Part shown: piece by piece, positions 42,906-51,028 of the stretch
Numbering within the stretch: position 1 is the stretch's first letter
How the letters are laid out: each line of letters begins with the position of its first letter
Notes under the pieces: generated by a model
Database searches by the model: none
Seen by the model: only the letters and a program-made list of their open reading frames with translations
Told to the model about the DNA's origin: nothing
NCBI RefSeq assembly: GCF_001570585.1
Contig: NZ_BBXF01000005.1
Location: forward strand, 310,001 to 374,000
Reading direction: 5' to 3'
Length of the DNA: 64,000 nt
Origin: Herbidospora daliensis
GTDB lineage: Bacteria; Actinomycetota; Actinomycetes; Streptosporangiales; Streptosporangiaceae
Translations under genes and position numbers: made by a program

Positions 42906-44764
42906 CGGGTCTCCTTGACGGTTCCGTCGTTGCCGAGCAGGACCGTGTGCCATCCGGAGGTCAGCCGCGTGTCGGCGCTGTGCCGGACTCCACAGGCGTC
43001 GCGCCAGGTGAGGGTGACGTCGGCGGCCTGGCCGGAGAGCCCGAACAGCAACTCGGGCGAGGAGACCCCGGCGTGACCTGCGGCCGGGTACACCTGGCCG
43101 CTGGTGACCCCGGCCGCGCCGGAGCGCAGCCGCACCGCGGCGCCGATCGCCGGTGTCGCGGTGAGGGTGCCCTGGCAGGTGGCCGGGCGGGTCAGCGTGA
43201 GCCCGAGATGGGGCAGGTCGGTGGTCCTGGTGTTGCGGTAGAAGTGCGACTGCCGCCACTGGTTGCCGATGGCGTAGTCGAGGCGTCCGTCGTGGTCGAC
43301 GTCGGCCAGCGCGATGCCGCGGGTGGGGCCGCCGTCGTCCAGGCCGAGCCGGCCGCCCAGGTCGTGGAAGCGGCCGTCCGCGCCGCGGACGAAGAAGCGG
43401 TCGGGGTCGCTGCCCGACAGGTCGTCGGTGATCTGGAAACGCGGCCACATGGCCGGATCCACCAGCAGGGCGTCGTTGGTCATGGCCAGTTCCTGCAGCT
43501 CCGGCCAGCGGTTGGTCTCGCCCCTGATGAAGCCGGTGGCCTGGACGATCTGCAGGTCGCCCGTTCCGGCGAAGTCGCCCATCTTCACGTCCCAGCCCCA
43601 GCCGGAGCGGGAGATGCCGATCTGTTCGCTGTGGTCGTCGTAGGAGGCGGTGCCCTCGGCCTTGAAGGCGACCCCGTCGGTGCTGAGCCAGGCGAAGTTG
43701 CTCTCGTGCAGGCCGTAGTTCTGGGTGATGTTGCTGACCACCATGTCGGGCACCTCGTCGGCGTTGAGGTCGCCGAACGCGACGCCCATGCCCTTGAAGG
43801 AGTCCCACCCGAGGGCCTTGGACTTGGGGGTGGTGAAGTGGCGCACCCCTTCCATGAGCTCGAAGCGCGGGGCGCCCGGTGTGGAGATGTTGCGCAGCAG
43901 GCGGTCGGGGCCGAAGTCGTTGGCGACGTACAGGTCGGGGCGGCCGTCGGCGTCGAGGTCCTGGGCGCCCATGGCGAGGGTCCAGCCGTCGCCCATTTCG
44001 GCGTCGAACGCCCCGGCGGCCTCGTCGAAGCGGCCTTGGCCCTGAGCGAGCAGGATCCGGTTGCGTCCGGCGTTGTAGGCGCGCGACATCGAGTCCTGCA
44101 TCTGGATCCCGAACTGCACCGCCGTCGGGTCGAGGATGCGCGCGCCGTCGGGGAAGTAGTTGCCGATCGCGACGTCGGTCCGGCCGTCGCCGTCGAAATC
44201 GGCCAGCGAGATGGCGTTGGTGTTCCAGACCTCGTACGGCCGGATCATCTCCGTCGGGGTGAAACCGGTGCCGGAGTTGAGGTGCAGGATGGGGCTGCGA
44301 CCCCAGAAGTAGACGAGCAGGTCGGTGCGGCCGTCGTCGTTGTAGTCGCCGGGCACGCAGCCCATCGGCGCCATGGTGGCGTTGTAGGGCAGCGGGCCCG
44401 CCGTCAGGACGCGGGCGGGGTACCTACTGCCGGTTCCCGGCACCGGCGACAGACGGACCGAGTCGTCGCGCGGGTCGACCAGGCAGACGTCGTCGGGACG
44501 GCCGTTGGCGTCGGTGTCGGCCAGCGCGACCGCGCCTCCGAGCGAGGAGATCCAGTGATCGATCCTCTTGTAGGCGGGCGCCACGACGCGGATGGAGCGT
44601 TCCGTCGCCGCTTCGTTCAGCGGGAGCCGCTGGAAGGCGAAGCGGCCGGCCAGGGCGTCGGCCGTCGCGGGTGCGGCGGCGGGCTGGCGGGCCACCTGCC
44701 AGCCGGCCACGATCAGGACGACCGCGACGACCTGTACCAGGCGTCTTTTGATCGGGGACGTCAC
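42902..44764 (-). CDS. unbV: Enediyne-cassette FG-GAP/CRTAC1-like protein (UnbV-like)
   Basis: A 620-aa protein with one N-terminal signal/anchor helix (VQVVAVVLIVAGWQ) and repeated Ca-binding FG-GAP/VCBS units (DFDGDGRTDVAIGNYFPDGA, DVDHDGRLDYAIGNQW), then an ASPIC/UnbV domain at the C-terminus. A beta-propeller facing outside is expected. One of the three conserved companions of PksE. GTG 44764 overlaps the UnbU-like stop. Confidence 0.9.
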   Translation of the reverse strand: MTSPIKRRLVQVVAVVLIVAGWQVARQPAAAPATADALAGRFAFQRLPLNEAATERSIRVVAPAYKRIDHWISSLGGAVALADTDANGRPDDVCLVDPRDDSVRLSPVPGTGSRYPARVLTAGPLPYNATMAPMGCVPGDYNDDGRTDLLVYFWGRSPILHLNSGTGFTPTEMIRPYEVWNTNAISLADFDGDGRTDVAIGNYFPDGARILDPTAVQFGIQMQDSMSRAYNAGRNRILLAQGQGRFDEAAGAFDAEMGDGWTLAMGAQDLDADGRPDLYVANDFGPDRLLRNISTPGAPRFELMEGVRHFTTPKSKALGWDSFKGMGVAFGDLNADEVPDMVVSNITQNYGLHESNFAWLSTDGVAFKAEGTASYDDHSEQIGISRSGWGWDVKMGDFAGTGDLQIVQATGFIRGETNRWPELQELAMTNDALLVDPAMWPRFQITDDLSGSDPDRFFVRGADGRFHDLGGRLGLDDGGPTRGIALADVDHDGRLDYAIGNQWRQSHFYRNTRTTDLPHLGLTLTRPATCQGTLTATPAIGAAVRLRSGAAGVTSGQVYPAAGHAGVSSPELLFGLSGQAADVTLTWRDACGVRHSADTRLTSGWHTVLLGNDGTVKETR

Positions 44765-45738
44765 CGTGTCACCTCTCCCAGGGTGGAGGACCAGGCGTCC
44801 CGGACACCGGCCCGCCAGGCTTCGTAGGTTTCGGGGGTGTCGGGGCGGCCGGTGAGCGCGGCCAGCGCGTCGTCGGTCCACTGCGCCGCCGCGGGGACGT
44901 CCACGCCGGTCAGGATCTTCACGGCGGCGGCGGTCTCGTCGGTGACGACGCCCGACAGCAGATGCGCTTTGGCGGCGAAGGCCGCCCCCTGAGCCAGTTC
45001 TGCGGCGTGCTCCCCACCCGCTGCGACCAGGCGGTGCAGCGCCTCCGGCGACTGCGCCCCCGTGTAGGCCGCCGCCAGCCCGATGCCCGCCCACAGATCG
45101 GCGCGGCGGTGTTCGGGAAGTCCCTCGATCACCTCGGCGATGCGGGCGGGTTCGGCTCCGGCGTAGAACCACAACGCCCGGCCCGCCCCCTGGTCCCTGA
45201 TGGGGCGGCAGTCCTCCGGTACGCGGGCCTCGATCCAGCCGCTGCCGAAGACCGCGGCGGGATGGAAGAACGCCTGGTGGAAACCCCAGCCGTCCCAAGC
45301 CAGCCAGCGCAGCACCGGCGGCCCGAACCGCACCCCGCGCCACGGCCGTAATCGCAGCCGGGCGTAGGCCCACCCTGCCCCGACCAGCAGCAGGTGGACG
45401 TAGCGCCCGCCCGTCACCCGGTCGAGTTCGCGGATGCGACGGCCACCGCTCACGGTGACCAGGTCGAGGATGACGGCGCTCATCGCGGCGCCTTCGTAGG
45501 CGAAGCCGCGGACCCGCGCGCCCAGCCTGTCTACGCCGAGGTCGCCCGGATCGCGGGAGAGCATCCCGTTGTACCCGGTGGCGAAGGCGGCGACCACCGA
45601 GTCGAGGACCGGCCGGACCGCCGGGTCCGCGAGCCGGAACCCCCGCGCGCCGAGATCAAGTTCTTCGGGCCGGAGGGTGAGCGGACGGCGGAGTGCCGAT
45701 CTCACCAGGGAATGCGACGTTGCCACAGAAGGCAACAA
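44761..45738 (-). CDS. unbU: Enediyne-cassette DUF1702 protein (UnbU-like)
   Basis: About 325 aa: LDLGARGFRLADPAVRPVLD, RVRGFAYEGAAMSAVILDLV, WLAWDGWGFHQAFFHPAAVF and GRALWFYAGAEPARIAEVIE match the DUF1702/UnbU family found with PksE. The start is uncertain: no ribosome site precedes TTG 45738, and GTG at 45726 or 45702 are alternatives. First gene of the eight-gene operon. Confidence 0.88.
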   Translation of the reverse strand: MLPSVATSHSLVRSALRRPLTLRPEELDLGARGFRLADPAVRPVLDSVVAAFATGYNGMLSRDPGDLGVDRLGARVRGFAYEGAAMSAVILDLVTVSGGRRIRELDRVTGGRYVHLLLVGAGWAYARLRLRPWRGVRFGPPVLRWLAWDGWGFHQAFFHPAAVFGSGWIEARVPEDCRPIRDQGAGRALWFYAGAEPARIAEVIEGLPEHRRADLWAGIGLAAAYTGAQSPEALHRLVAAGGEHAAELAQGAAFAAKAHLLSGVVTDETAAAVKILTGVDVPAAAQWTDDALAALTGRPDTPETYEAWRAGVRDAWSSTLGEVTR

Positions 45739-45838
45739 ATAACATCGCGAAAAGAGGTGTCAACCGACGATTCGACAGAAAGTCTGCGACGTGCGCAAAC
45801 AAATTCTAAAAGGATCTATTGAATAGCTGGACGCCGAT
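45739..45838 (-). promoter_or_regulatory. Promoter region of the enediyne-type operon
   Basis: One hundred bp of markedly AT-richer DNA upstream of unbU. TTTAGAATTTG and GATCCTTTTAGAA-like stretches occur on the minus strand, but no confident -35/-10 or operator was found. No copy of the shared palindrome is here. Confidence 0.4.
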
Positions 45839-46300
45839 TCAGCCGTTGACCTGCGCCTCGAAGCGGCTCAGAATGAATGCCCAGCCGGACTGATGTGCCA
45901 GGTAGGACTCCATCAGCAGCGAGGTGAGGTTCTCCCAGCCCCGGTGGGTCATCTCGACCCGTGTCAGGGCCGGCCCCAGCGGCTTGAACAGCAACTCGAC
46001 CTCGGTGAGCGTGGGGGTTTTAATTACCTCCCATGTGAACGTCACCATATTCGGCGGATCCCACTGGAGAATGTGACCCCAGTCGCGTTCCTGGCCGTCG
46101 TCGAGAATTTCGTAAATACGCCCGCCCACACGCTCCTCGACGCAGACGTCGCGCACACGTCCGGGCTCGATCGCGATCGCCTCGACGGGCCACCAGGTGG
46201 CCAGCTCGCGGGTGAAGGTGCTGAACGTCCGCGACTGGTCGGCCTCGACGTTGACCGCATGGCGGATGGGTTCGACGTTGGTCTCGGCCGGGCTGGTCAT
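45839..46300 (-). CDS. SRPBCC (AHSA1-like) protein
   Basis: A 153-aa START-like domain: VNVEADQSRTFSTFTRELAT, WDPPNMVTFTWEVI, RVEMTHRGWENL. ATG 46300 follows AGGGGT. Encoded just behind an ArsR regulator (53 bp), a very common pair in actinomycetes in which ArsR controls an AHSA1-type protein. Ligand unknown. Confidence 0.88.
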   Translation of the reverse strand: MTSPAETNVEPIRHAVNVEADQSRTFSTFTRELATWWPVEAIAIEPGRVRDVCVEERVGGRIYEILDDGQERDWGHILQWDPPNMVTFTWEVIKTPTLTEVELLFKPLGPALTRVEMTHRGWENLTSLLMESYLAHQSGWAFILSRFEAQVNG

Positions 46301-46352
46301 CGGCGCTACCCCTGCGTGCGGCGGACGGACAGGGGCAAGTCTGCCAGACCGG

Positions 46353-46688
46353 TCAGCCCGCCACCTGCTCATCGCGCAAGGCGTCGCCGCCTTCGACCGA
46401 GTCGCGGGCCCGCGCCATGCTCTCGCGCCACAACGACTCGACCACCTCGCGGAGCTGGGCCAGCGCGTCTTCGCTGGCCCGGTAGATCCGCTTGGTGCCG
46501 TCGCGCCGTTCCAGGACCAGGCCCGCGTCCTTGAGGATCTGCAGGTGCTGGGAGACGGCCGAGCGGGTCACCTCGAAATGCTCGGCGATCCGGCCGGCGG
46601 GAAGTTCCTCGGTGGCGACCAGACGCAGGATCGCCCGCCTGCGGGGCTCAGCGATGGCCCGCAGTACCTCGTCCACGTCACCGTTCAT
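46353..46688 (-). CDS. ArsR-family regulator
   Basis: A 111-aa winged-helix repressor: AIAEPRRRAILRLVATEELP, FEVTRSAVSQHLQILKDAGL. No metal-binding Cys pair is visible. Related in sequence to the ArsR at 30613. Forms an operon with the SRPBCC gene from the promoter at 46734-46762. Confidence 0.9.
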   Translation of the reverse strand: MNGDVDEVLRAIAEPRRRAILRLVATEELPAGRIAEHFEVTRSAVSQHLQILKDAGLVLERRDGTKRIYRASEDALAQLREVVESLWRESMARARDSVEGGDALRDEQVAG

Positions 46689-46733
46689 GAAGTCAGATCC
46701 TAGCCAGGGGGCGAGACCCCTGAATGCTTACGA

Positions 46734-46762
46734 GAGTAGGCACCCCCTTTCGTTAGCGTCAA
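46734..46762 (-). promoter_or_regulatory. Promoter of ArsR-SRPBCC operon
   Basis: TTGACG (46762-46757), 17 bp, CTACTC/TACTCT (46739-46733). The -35 is embedded in AGTTGACGCTAACG, also seen before the acyl-CoA-dehydrogenase-like gene at 57126. Confidence 0.55.
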
Positions 46763-46776
46763 CTTTCACATCGAGG

Positions 46777-47508
46777 TCAGGCCCCACGTACGGCCGTGTG
46801 CTCCCGCTCGCGTACCGGGGTCACCGGCAGCTGGCGGCGAGGCTTGGGACGGCCGGAGGCCAGGGGAAGGCGCTGAAGGCGCCATTCGAGCATGCCCTCC
46901 TCCAGCCTTCGCCCACATCGGCCATGTGACTTGAGCAGCCACAACGCCTCCCGGGCAAGCAGACAGTGGGAGCTGCGGCAGTAGACGACGATCTCGGCGC
47001 CGACCGGCAGTTCCTCCACTCTGGTGCGCAGATCCTCGACGGGGATGGAGACGGCGCCCGGGATGTGGGCGGCGACGTACTCGACTGCCGGACGAACGTC
47101 GATCAACAGGGTCCGGCCGTCCCCTCGGCGGCGCAGCAGTTCCTCACGGGTGATCGTGGCATCGGAGGCGGCCGCCCGGAGGGGGACCACGCGGGGACTC
47201 TCCTGCTCGGGTGAGCGTCGCCGGGTCACCTGGCGCAGGCTGGCATATAAAGAGGCCACGTCGTCACCGGCCAGACGGTAATAGATACGCGTGCCGTCCC
47301 GGCGGCTGCACACCAGCCCCGCGTCCCGCAGGACCTTGAGCTGGGCGGAGGTGTTGCCGATCGGCACCCCCGCGGCGGTCGCCAGGTCTTCGACGTTGCG
47401 CTCGGCCTGGGAGAGCAGGTCGAGCAGGTGGAGCCGGACGGGATTCGCCATCGCCTTGGCGACTCGGGCGAACTCGGCGAGCACCGTGGTCACGTTGTCG
47501 GTGGTCAT
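46777..47508 (-). CDS. ArsR-rhodanese fusion regulator (second copy)
   Basis: A 243-aa protein: winged helix (AAGVPIGNTSAQLKVLRDAG), rhodanese (LLIDVRPAVEYVAAHIPGAV, VVYCRSSHCLLAREALWLL) and an extra basic tail of ~35 residues absent from the paralogues. C177 is the canonical loop Cys (TGC); C182, five residues on, is TGT, and a further TGT codes C in HGRCGRR. ATG 47508 follows AAGG. Starts 38 bp after the FAD enzyme, so it is cotranscribed with it. Confidence 0.88.
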   Translation of the reverse strand: MTTDNVTTVLAEFARVAKAMANPVRLHLLDLLSQAERNVEDLATAAGVPIGNTSAQLKVLRDAGLVCSRRDGTRIYYRLAGDDVASLYASLRQVTRRRSPEQESPRVVPLRAAASDATITREELLRRRGDGRTLLIDVRPAVEYVAAHIPGAVSIPVEDLRTRVEELPVGAEIVVYCRSSHCLLAREALWLLKSHGRCGRRLEEGMLEWRLQRLPLASGRPKPRRQLPVTPVREREHTAVRGA

Positions 47509-47546
47509 GTCTACCTTGCCTTTCCCGTCATGTGCTGGAGGGATGT

Positions 47547-48686
47547 TCACGCGTTCCAGCGCTTGAGCCAGTTGCCTTCCTGGTCGGCCTTCTCCTCGTG
47601 GAACAGCGGTGACGGGTCGAAGAGGGTCACCTCGGGGGCGGGGTCACGCAGGAAGTCGCCTTCGCCCTTGGCCGCGACCCGGTCGCCGAGTTCGATGTAG
47701 CAGGAACCCATCCCGTCGAACCACGGCTCGGGGGCCTGATAGCCGAGGTGCCGGGCGACGCCGTCGGCCACGACGTCGGCGGCGCCCTCGGCGAACACCG
47801 CGGCTTTGGGCAGCGGCTTGCCGTTCGGCAGGATCAGGGCGCTGGCATCGCCGATCGCCCACACCCCCGCCGTCTCGGCCGCGAACGTGCGCGGGGCGAC
47901 GGGGAGCCATCCGCCCAGCGCCGCCGGTGGCCGGTGCGGCGGGACGACCGCCAGCAGGTCATATCGTTCTCGGGCGCCGCCCGCGAAGAGGAGTTCGCCG
48001 TCGCCGACGGACTCGATCGTGTGCTGCCCGTGGAAGCCGATGCCCGCTTGGGTGAGCATGCCGACCAGTGCCTGGCCGACGGCCGGCCCGGCGACCGGCA
48101 TGGGGAGCGGGTCGGGGGTGAACACGTCGATGGTCACCCGGTCGCGTGCCCCTGTTTCGGTCAGCAGGTCGGCGGCGAGCAGAGCGCCCTCGAACGGCGC
48201 GGCGGGGCATTTGAAGGGCACCCCGGCGACCAGCACGGCCAGCCGGCCGTTCTGTAAGGCGGTCAGCTTCTCCCGCATCGCGGCGGCGCCGTTCAGGGTG
48301 TAGAACTCTCCGGCTCGCCCGCTGTCGAGGGCCTCGGCCAGTCCCGGTACGGCTCCCGCGTCCAGGTCGGCGCCCAGGGCGACCACCAGCGCGTCACAGT
48401 CGAGGATCCCGGCGTCGGTGTGCACCCGCCGGGCCTCCACGTCGACCCGCTGGACCGACGCTCTGATCATTTCCACGCCGGGCAGGGACTCGGGGGTGGG
48501 GCGGACGCGGACCCGTTCGGGTGTGCGCCAGCCGCGCATGACCCACAGCAGTGACAGTCCTAAGACTCCGTCGAAGGAACGGTCTACCAGCAGGACACGA
48601 TCGTGGGCGGGCAGCCGTTCGCGGAGGGCCTCGGCGACGGTGAGGCCACCGGCTCCGGCCCCCAGGACGATGACGATCTTGGTCAT
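47547..48686 (-). CDS. FAD-dependent oxidoreductase, sulfide:quinone-reductase-like
   Basis: A 379-aa flavoprotein: FAD motif IVIVLGAGAGGLTVAEALRE, VVALGADLDAGAVPGL, and the second nucleotide/membrane part PFKCPAAPFEGALLAADLLT with Cys in FKCPAAP as in SQR and related flavocytochrome-c dehydrogenases. C-terminal GSCYIELGDRVAAKGEGDFL. Likely oxidises sulfide or persulfide with electrons to quinone. ATG 48686 follows GGGAG. Cotranscribed with an ArsR-rhodanese regulator. Confidence 0.87.
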   Translation of the reverse strand: MTKIVIVLGAGAGGLTVAEALRERLPAHDRVLLVDRSFDGVLGLSLLWVMRGWRTPERVRVRPTPESLPGVEMIRASVQRVDVEARRVHTDAGILDCDALVVALGADLDAGAVPGLAEALDSGRAGEFYTLNGAAAMREKLTALQNGRLAVLVAGVPFKCPAAPFEGALLAADLLTETGARDRVTIDVFTPDPLPMPVAGPAVGQALVGMLTQAGIGFHGQHTIESVGDGELLFAGGARERYDLLAVVPPHRPPAALGGWLPVAPRTFAAETAGVWAIGDASALILPNGKPLPKAAVFAEGAADVVADGVARHLGYQAPEPWFDGMGSCYIELGDRVAAKGEGDFLRDPAPEVTLFDPSPLFHEEKADQEGNWLKRWNA

Positions 48687-48769
48687 GGTGTGCTCCCGTT
48701 GAATCGAATCGATCTTTTCGGTGCGGCTCTGACCAGTCGGAACTACAGGACAGGCGTCCTTCGGAAAGC

Positions 48770-48817
48770 TATAATCCTCCATGCATCCATTAATCCATTG
48801 CTCATTGGAGGATTATA
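48770..48817. promoter_or_regulatory. Perfect 12-bp inverted-repeat operator over the ribosome site
   Basis: TATAATCCTCCA (48770-48781) and TGGAGGATTATA (48806-48817) are perfect inverted copies 24 bp apart. The right arm contains the Shine-Dalgarno GGAGG and touches the ATG of the ArsR-rhodanese gene. The same 12-mer precedes the paralogous gene at 6392. It could act as DNA operator or as an mRNA hairpin hiding the ribosome site. Confidence 0.75.
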
Positions 48818-49500
48818 TGGTCGGAGACAGCGAGAGAAAAGCCTCCCTTTTCGACCAGATCGCCCGCGTCGGTAAAGCCCTGAGTCATGGCAAACGGCTC
48901 GAGCTGCTTGACCTGCTCGCACAGCGGGAGCAGAGCGTGGAGGCCCTGGCGAACACCGCGGGGATGGGGGTCACGAGCACGTCGGCGCACCTGCAGACCC
49001 TCCGCCACGGCGGGTTGGTCGCCACCAGGCGCGACGGCCAGCGGGTCCTCTACCGCCTGGCGGGCAATGACGTGGTCGATCTCTATGCCCGGTTGCGCGA
49101 TGTGGCGGCCACCCGGCTGGCCGACGTCCAGGTCGCCGTCGTCGCCTACCTCGGCGAGCAGACCGAGGAGGTGACCCGCGACGAACTGCTGCGACGCGCC
49201 GAGACCGGCCGTGTCACGATCCTGGACGTCCGCCCGCAGGGCGAATACGACGCGGGTCACATCCCCGGCGCCGTCTGCATCCCCATCGACGAGCTGCCCG
49301 ACCGGCTCAGCGAGTTGCCGCCCGAGGCCGACGTGGTCGCCTACTGCCGGGGGGCCTACTGCGTCTTCGCCCCGGAGGCGGTCCGCGTGCTGAAGGCCCA
49401 TGGCATTCCCGCGGCCCGGCTGAACGAGGGAATGCTCGAGTGGCAGGTCGCCGGACTCCCCGTCGAAAAGGAGGAGTCAAACATTCAAAAGGATTCGTGA
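48817..49500 (+). CDS. ArsR-rhodanese fusion regulator (third copy)
   Basis: A 227-aa protein: winged helix GMGVTSTSAHLQTLRHGGLV, rhodanese TILDVRPQGEYDAGHIPGAV and VAYCRGAYCVFAPEAV with the two-Cys loop, both TGC. ATG 48817 follows GGAGG in the operator arm. It lies just upstream of the molybdoenzyme operon and divergent from the FAD enzyme, so it is the likely persulfide-sensing regulator of one or both. Confidence 0.9.
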   Translation: MVGDSERKASLFDQIARVGKALSHGKRLELLDLLAQREQSVEALANTAGMGVTSTSAHLQTLRHGGLVATRRDGQRVLYRLAGNDVVDLYARLRDVAATRLADVQVAVVAYLGEQTEEVTRDELLRRAETGRVTILDVRPQGEYDAGHIPGAVCIPIDELPDRLSELPPEADVVAYCRGAYCVFAPEAVRVLKAHGIPAARLNEGMLEWQVAGLPVEKEESNIQKDS

Positions 49501-49599
49501 ACAAGCGCCGAGCTGGGCCGACGACATCGGTTGTTGACCGGGAGAAAAATCCCGATTTACTCTCCGGGGCACCGCTGTCCGAATACCGCGAGGGGTTCC

Positions 49600-50220
49600 A
49601 TGGCCCGCCTCGGCATGCTCATCGACCTGCGCACCTGCATCGGCTGCCACGCCTGCTCGGTCGCCTGCAAGGCAGAGTTCGACGTCCCGCTCGGAAACTT
49701 CCGCGACACCGTCAAATACGTCGAGGAGGGCGCCTATCCCAAGGTCACCCGCCATTTCATCCCGGTGTTGTGCAACCACTGCGAGGACGCGCCCTGCCTC
49801 AACGCGTGCCCGACGGGCGCGGTCGTCCGACTCGACGACGGCCAGGTGACGATCGAGGACGGCGACTGCAACCTCAACCGGGCGTGCATGGCCGCCTGCC
49901 CCTATGACGCGATCTACGTCGACGAGGACCGGGGCACGGCCGCCAAGTGCACCTTCTGCGACCACCGGACCGCCGAAGGGCGGCAACCCGCCTGCGTGGA
50001 CGCCTGCCCGACGAACTGCCGCGTCTTCGGCGACCTCGACGACCCGGGCAGCGAGATCTCCCGCCGGGCCTCGGCCGCCGACGACGTCACTGTCTGGAAG
50101 GAGGACGAGGGCACCCGCCCGCGGGTCCTCTACATCGACCCGAAGAGCGCGCTTCCGCTGATAGCCGACCAGGGCGTGCAGGTCGACACGACCGCCGACC
50201 TGTCCGGCGAGCCGTCGTGA
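49600..50220 (+). CDS. Electron-transfer subunit with four [4Fe-4S] clusters (PsrB/SrdB-like)
   Basis: A 206-aa ferredoxin subunit: CIGCHACSVACKAEFD, CNHCEDAPCLNACPTGAV, CNLNRACMAACPYDAIYV and CTFCDHRTAEGRQPACVDAC, four cysteine sets for four clusters, as in PsrB/PhsB/DmsB. ATG 49600 follows GAGGGG. Its stop overlaps the membrane subunit start (GTGA). Passes electrons between the quinol-oxidising membrane subunit and the molybdenum subunit. Confidence 0.93.
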   Translation: MARLGMLIDLRTCIGCHACSVACKAEFDVPLGNFRDTVKYVEEGAYPKVTRHFIPVLCNHCEDAPCLNACPTGAVVRLDDGQVTIEDGDCNLNRACMAACPYDAIYVDEDRGTAAKCTFCDHRTAEGRQPACVDACPTNCRVFGDLDDPGSEISRRASAADDVTVWKEDEGTRPRVLYIDPKSALPLIADQGVQVDTTADLSGEPS

Positions 50221-51017
50221 CCCTCGCGTGGGGTCCGCTGCTGGCGGCCTACGTCGTCCTGGTCGGTCTGCCCACGGGGCTGACGCTGATGACGTGGTGG
50301 GTCGGCAGGTCGGGCGCGGCGGCGCGGCTGGAGCGGGCCGGGGCGTGGGGCGCGCTGGCGGCCCTGGTGGCGATCAGCGTGCTGCTGGTGGTCGATCTCG
50401 GCCGGCCCGAACGGTTCCATCTGATGCTGGTCCGCTTCGACAACCTCGCCTCCCCCATCTCGTGGGGGGCCAAGCTGATCGCTCTGAAGATCCTGCTGCT
50501 CCTGCTCGTCGTCTTCGCCATGGAGCGTCGCAGACCGCCCGGTGCGCCGATGCCGCGTACCACCAAGGTCGTGGCCGGGTTGCTCCTGGCCGTCAGTTTC
50601 GCGCTCGCGCTCTACCCCGCCGCGCTGCTGGCCCGCTCCTGGGCCTCTCCCCTGGCCGGGAGCTCTGGCGTGTTGTTCCTGCTCACCGCGCTTTTGATGG
50701 GCGCCGCCGTCGTCGTGCTGCTCGGGGGCGACGGGCGCACCGCGCTGCTCGGGCTGCTGGCGGCGTCGGCCGTCGCCCTCGCCGTCGAAGCGCTCGCGCT
50801 GGCCGGGCGGCCCGGCGACCGGGAGTTGCTGGCCGAGCTCACGACCGGCGCGATGGCGCCGCTGTTCTGGGGGCTCGCCGTCGGGGCCGGGCTGGTGCTG
50901 CCCGTCATCGGGTTGCTGGCGCTGCCGCGCAACCGGGTGGTGACGGCGCTCTGCGCGGTCGCCGTGCTCGCCGGTGCGGCGGCCACCCGATACCTGCTGT
51001 TCGCCGTCGGCTCGTAG
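50217..51017 (+). CDS. NrfD/PsrC-like membrane anchor subunit
   Basis: A 266-aa protein with eight predicted helices (LAALVAISVLLVVDLGRPER, LIALKILLLLLVVF, LLGLLAASAVALAVEALALA). LGRPERFHLMLVRFDNLASP between helices is the NrfD-family loop. Holds the complex in the membrane and exchanges electrons with (mena)quinone. GTG 50217 overlaps the ferredoxin subunit stop; the catalytic subunit follows after 11 bp with AGGAGGA. Confidence 0.9.
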   Translation: MTLAWGPLLAAYVVLVGLPTGLTLMTWWVGRSGAAARLERAGAWGALAALVAISVLLVVDLGRPERFHLMLVRFDNLASPISWGAKLIALKILLLLLVVFAMERRRPPGAPMPRTTKVVAGLLLAVSFALALYPAALLARSWASPLAGSSGVLFLLTALLMGAAVVVLLGGDGRTALLGLLAASAVALAVEALALAGRPGDRELLAELTTGAMAPLFWGLAVGAGLVLPVIGLLALPRNRVVTALCAVAVLAGAAATRYLLFAVGS

Positions 51018-51028
51018 GAGGAACGCCC

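Noticed and set aside
42990-43000. TGT codon in the UnbV-like protein as a Sec codon
   Set aside because: A bulged stem follows, but its loop begins AC with no G in the first two positions, and the Cys is in an extracellular propeller.
48408-48415. TGT codon in the SQR-like flavoprotein as a Sec codon
   Set aside because: The Cys lies in a Rossmann-type strand region (DCDALVVALG), not at the catalytic FKCPAAP cysteine, and the local complementarity is explained by coding constraint.
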